Assembly (NCBI GenBank): GCA_002401305.2
Contig: NVSO02000133.1
Coordinates: 1 to 16,511, forward strand
Length of the DNA: 16,511 bases
Reading direction: 5' to 3'
Source of the DNA: Rhodobiaceae bacterium
GTDB lineage: Bacteria > Pseudomonadota > Alphaproteobacteria > Parvibaculales > Parvibaculaceae
Part shown: positions 15,232 through 16,511 of the stretch, one piece after another
How the letters are laid out: every line of letters starts with the position of its first letter
Numbering within the stretch: position 1 is the stretch's first letter
Notes under the pieces: generated by a model
What the model was told of the DNA's origin: nothing
The model's database searches: none
The model's input: the letters and a program-made list of their open reading frames with translations, nothing else
Translations under genes and position numbers: made by a program

Positions 15232-16277
15232 AATCACAGTCCATCGTTGAATATGGTGAAGCTCTTCAGGAAACAGATTCTGAAACCCCGGCACCACAAG
15301 GCACCCAAGTATTGATCAAAGTCACTCACTGCGGTGTGTGCCACTCTGATGTGCATTTGCACGACGGGTATTTCTCAATGGGCGGCGACAATAAGCTCGA
15401 CGTTCGCGGCGGCCGCAAGCTTCCTTTCACACTCGGCCATGAGATTGAAGGCGAAGTGATTGGCGTTGGGCCAGATGCTGAAGGCGTCAAAGTTGGCGAC
15501 CAGCGCGTTATCTATCCATGGATTGGTTGCGGTGACTGCCCTACATGTAACCGCGATGAAGAGCAGCTGTGCAATAAGCCTCAGCAAATTGGCATTCAAG
15601 TAAATGGTGGGTATTCCACACATGTTATGGTTCCCCACTCCCGTTACGTGCTGGACTATGAAGGCGTGCCAAAAGGTTTGGCTGCGACTTACATGTGTTC
15701 AGGGTTGACTGCCTATAGCTCCATGAAAAAATTGGGCGCTATCAGCGACCAAGAGCGCGTCATGGTTGTTGGTCTTGGCGGCGTTGGCATGATGGGCCTG
15801 CAATTTGCCAAAGCTATGTTTGGACAAGCGCCTTTAGGAGCTGATGTTAATCCAGCAACGCTGGAAGCTGGCCTTAAAGCCGGTGCTCATCAGACCTACA
15901 ACCCAACGCAAGACGGCATTGTTAAGCAGATCCTTAAAGACACAAATGGCGGCGTACCTGCGGCTGTTGACTTTGTTGGCTCTGAAGCTTCTCTCGCGTT
16001 TGCTTCATCGATTGTTCGTAAGGGCGGTAAAGTCATCGTTGTTGGCTTGTTTGGCGGCGCGTTGCATATGCCAATCCCACTCTTCCCAATGCGTGCCATT
16101 TCAATTGGTGGTGCTTATGTGGGCTCATTGGGCGAAACACACGAAATGATGGCTTTGGTAAAAGCTGGAAAAATCGACCCTATTCCGGTTGAAGAACGCT
16201 CTTTAGACCAAGCGACCAAATCGTTGCAAGACTTGCGCGATGGCAACATTGTTGGACGTGTCGTTCTTAAGCCTTGA
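15228..16277 (+). CDS. Zinc-dependent medium-chain alcohol dehydrogenase
   Basis: The 349-residue enzyme belongs to the medium-chain dehydrogenase superfamily and most likely oxidises a primary alcohol or reduces an aldehyde with NAD(H). Catalytic zinc ligands are C38 (CGVCHSD), H71 (LGHEIEGEV) and C157 (YMCSGLTAY). Structural zinc cysteines are C101, C104, C107 and C115 in the usual C-x2-C-x2-C-x7-C array. The Rossmann fold begins VVGLGGVGMMGLQ, and the acidic residue in GADVN fits NAD preference. The type resembles AdhP-like propanol-preferring enzymes; substrate cannot be read from the sequence. AGGAGG (15213-15218) lies 9 nt before the ATG, suggesting strong translation. It stands alone between rsmA and gmk, with its own leader and terminator, and looks like an accessory insertion in an otherwise housekeeping row. 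Confidence 0.9.
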   Translation: MKSQSIVEYGEALQETDSETPAPQGTQVLIKVTHCGVCHSDVHLHDGYFSMGGDNKLDVRGGRKLPFTLGHEIEGEVIGVGPDAEGVKVGDQRVIYPWIGCGDCPTCNRDEEQLCNKPQQIGIQVNGGYSTHVMVPHSRYVLDYEGVPKGLAATYMCSGLTAYSSMKKLGAISDQERVMVVGLGGVGMMGLQFAKAMFGQAPLGADVNPATLEAGLKAGAHQTYNPTQDGIVKQILKDTNGGVPAAVDFVGSEASLAFASSIVRKGGKVIVVGLFGGALHMPIPLFPMRAISIGGAYVGSLGETHEMMALVKAGKIDPIPVEERSLDQATKSLQDLRDGNIVGRVVLKP

Positions 16278-16298
16278 GCAAAGACTTAGATCAAAATT

Positions 16299-16324
16299 AG
16301 GGGAGCCCTTGGGCTCCCCTTTTT
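16299..16324 (+). terminator. Intrinsic terminator after the alcohol dehydrogenase gene
   Basis: AGGGGAGCC (16299-16307) pairs perfectly with GGCTCCCCT (16312-16320) around a 4-nt loop, followed by a T-run (16320-16324) 22 bp after the stop codon. On the minus strand the same stem is followed by TAATTTT, so it probably also ends gmk, whose stop is about 45 bp away. Confidence 0.92.
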
Positions 16325-16363
16325 ATTTCGGCTTATGGTGTGATCAATCGATAGGCGACGACG

Positions 16364-16510
16364 TCAGAGAGTTTGTTGAAGTCCACGCACAAAATTGGCT
16401 AGGCCAATTTGACGTTCGCGCTTCAACCTTTCCGCCCTAAGAATAGAGCGTAGTTTTTTCATGCTCTCTTCGACCACATCATTGATAATGATGTATTCAT
16501 ATTCCGTGTA
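16364..16510 (-). CDS. gmk: Guanylate kinase, C-terminal fragment (cut by the window edge)
   Basis: The minus strand is open from the right edge to TGA at 16364-16366 and encodes 48 residues: YTEYEYIIINDVVEES, then MKKLRSILRAERLKRERQ and IGLANFVRGLQQTL. The Y-x-Y-x-I-x-ND segment and the ILRAERLKRERQ-GL-FV pattern are the standard C terminus of alphaproteobacterial guanylate kinase, which phosphorylates GMP to GDP. The rest of the gene (about 160 residues, including the P-loop) lies beyond the window. It converges on the alcohol dehydrogenase gene and probably shares its terminator. No sign of damage is seen in the part present. Confidence 0.9.
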   Translation of the reverse strand, partial: YTEYEYIIINDVVEESMKKLRSILRAERLKRERQIGLANFVRGLQQTL

Positions 16511-16511
16511 A

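Noticed and set aside
1..16511. CRISPR array, insertion sequence, tRNA, rRNA, prophage or defence system
   Set aside because: I read both strands for regular spaced repeats, terminal inverted repeats with a transposase, tRNA-like folds and known defence domains and saw none; nearly all sequence is accounted for by housekeeping genes.

Overview
This window is an ordinary housekeeping stretch of an alphaproteobacterial chromosome, with moderate GC and no sign of phage, plasmid or defence genes. The assignment rests on protein character (PurN, DNA polymerase III chi, PepA, LptD, SurA and RsmA all read as alphaproteobacterial types) and on the gene order lptF-lptG-lptD-surA-pdxA-rsmA with pepA-holC diverging from it and gmk nearby. 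I cannot name a genus. Nearly all long open frames besides those listed are shadows of real genes.

Layout. (1) Bases 1-55 do not fit the gene that follows and look like a junction or contig-edge artefact. (2) 56-1257 (+): the 3' half of purM, translationally coupled to purN (de novo purine synthesis), closed by a strong hairpin terminator shared with the converging ndk gene (-). (3) 1765-1896: divergent control region between ndk and a YheS-type ABC-F ATPase gene (+). (4) 3799-4431 (+): a small exported Sel1-repeat protein gene with its own candidate promoter and a perfect 11-bp inverted repeat that covers its ribosome binding site. (5) 4451-6394 (-): pepA-holC operon (leucyl aminopeptidase, then polymerase III chi subunit). 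(6) 6395-6802: a 408-bp divergent non-coding region rich in small hairpins. (7) 6803-11571 (+): lptF-lptG-lptD, which supply the inner-membrane permease pair and the outer-membrane translocon for lipopolysaccharide export. (8) 11572-14996 (+): a leader with a candidate promoter, then surA (periplasmic chaperone for outer-membrane proteins, including LptD), pdxA (vitamin B6 synthesis) and rsmA (16S rRNA dimethylation), tightly packed. (9) 14997-16324 (+): a leader with a 12-codon mini-ORF, a zinc alcohol dehydrogenase gene, and a terminator. (10) 16364-16510 (-): the C-terminal end of gmk, running off the right edge.

How the genes fit together: purM/purN, ndk and gmk all serve purine nucleotide supply. 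lptF/lptG/lptD plus surA form an outer-membrane assembly block, in which SurA is known in E. coli to help fold LptD. pdxA and rsmA are carried in the same transcription direction, as is common in proteobacteria. The alcohol dehydrogenase and the Sel1-repeat protein are the only genes that look accessory. I did not find a previously undescribed multi-gene system. The observations most worth checking are regulatory: the inverted repeat over the Sel1 gene start, the coupled mini-ORF ahead of the alcohol dehydrogenase, the hairpin-rich pepA/lptF spacer, and the odd first 55 bases.
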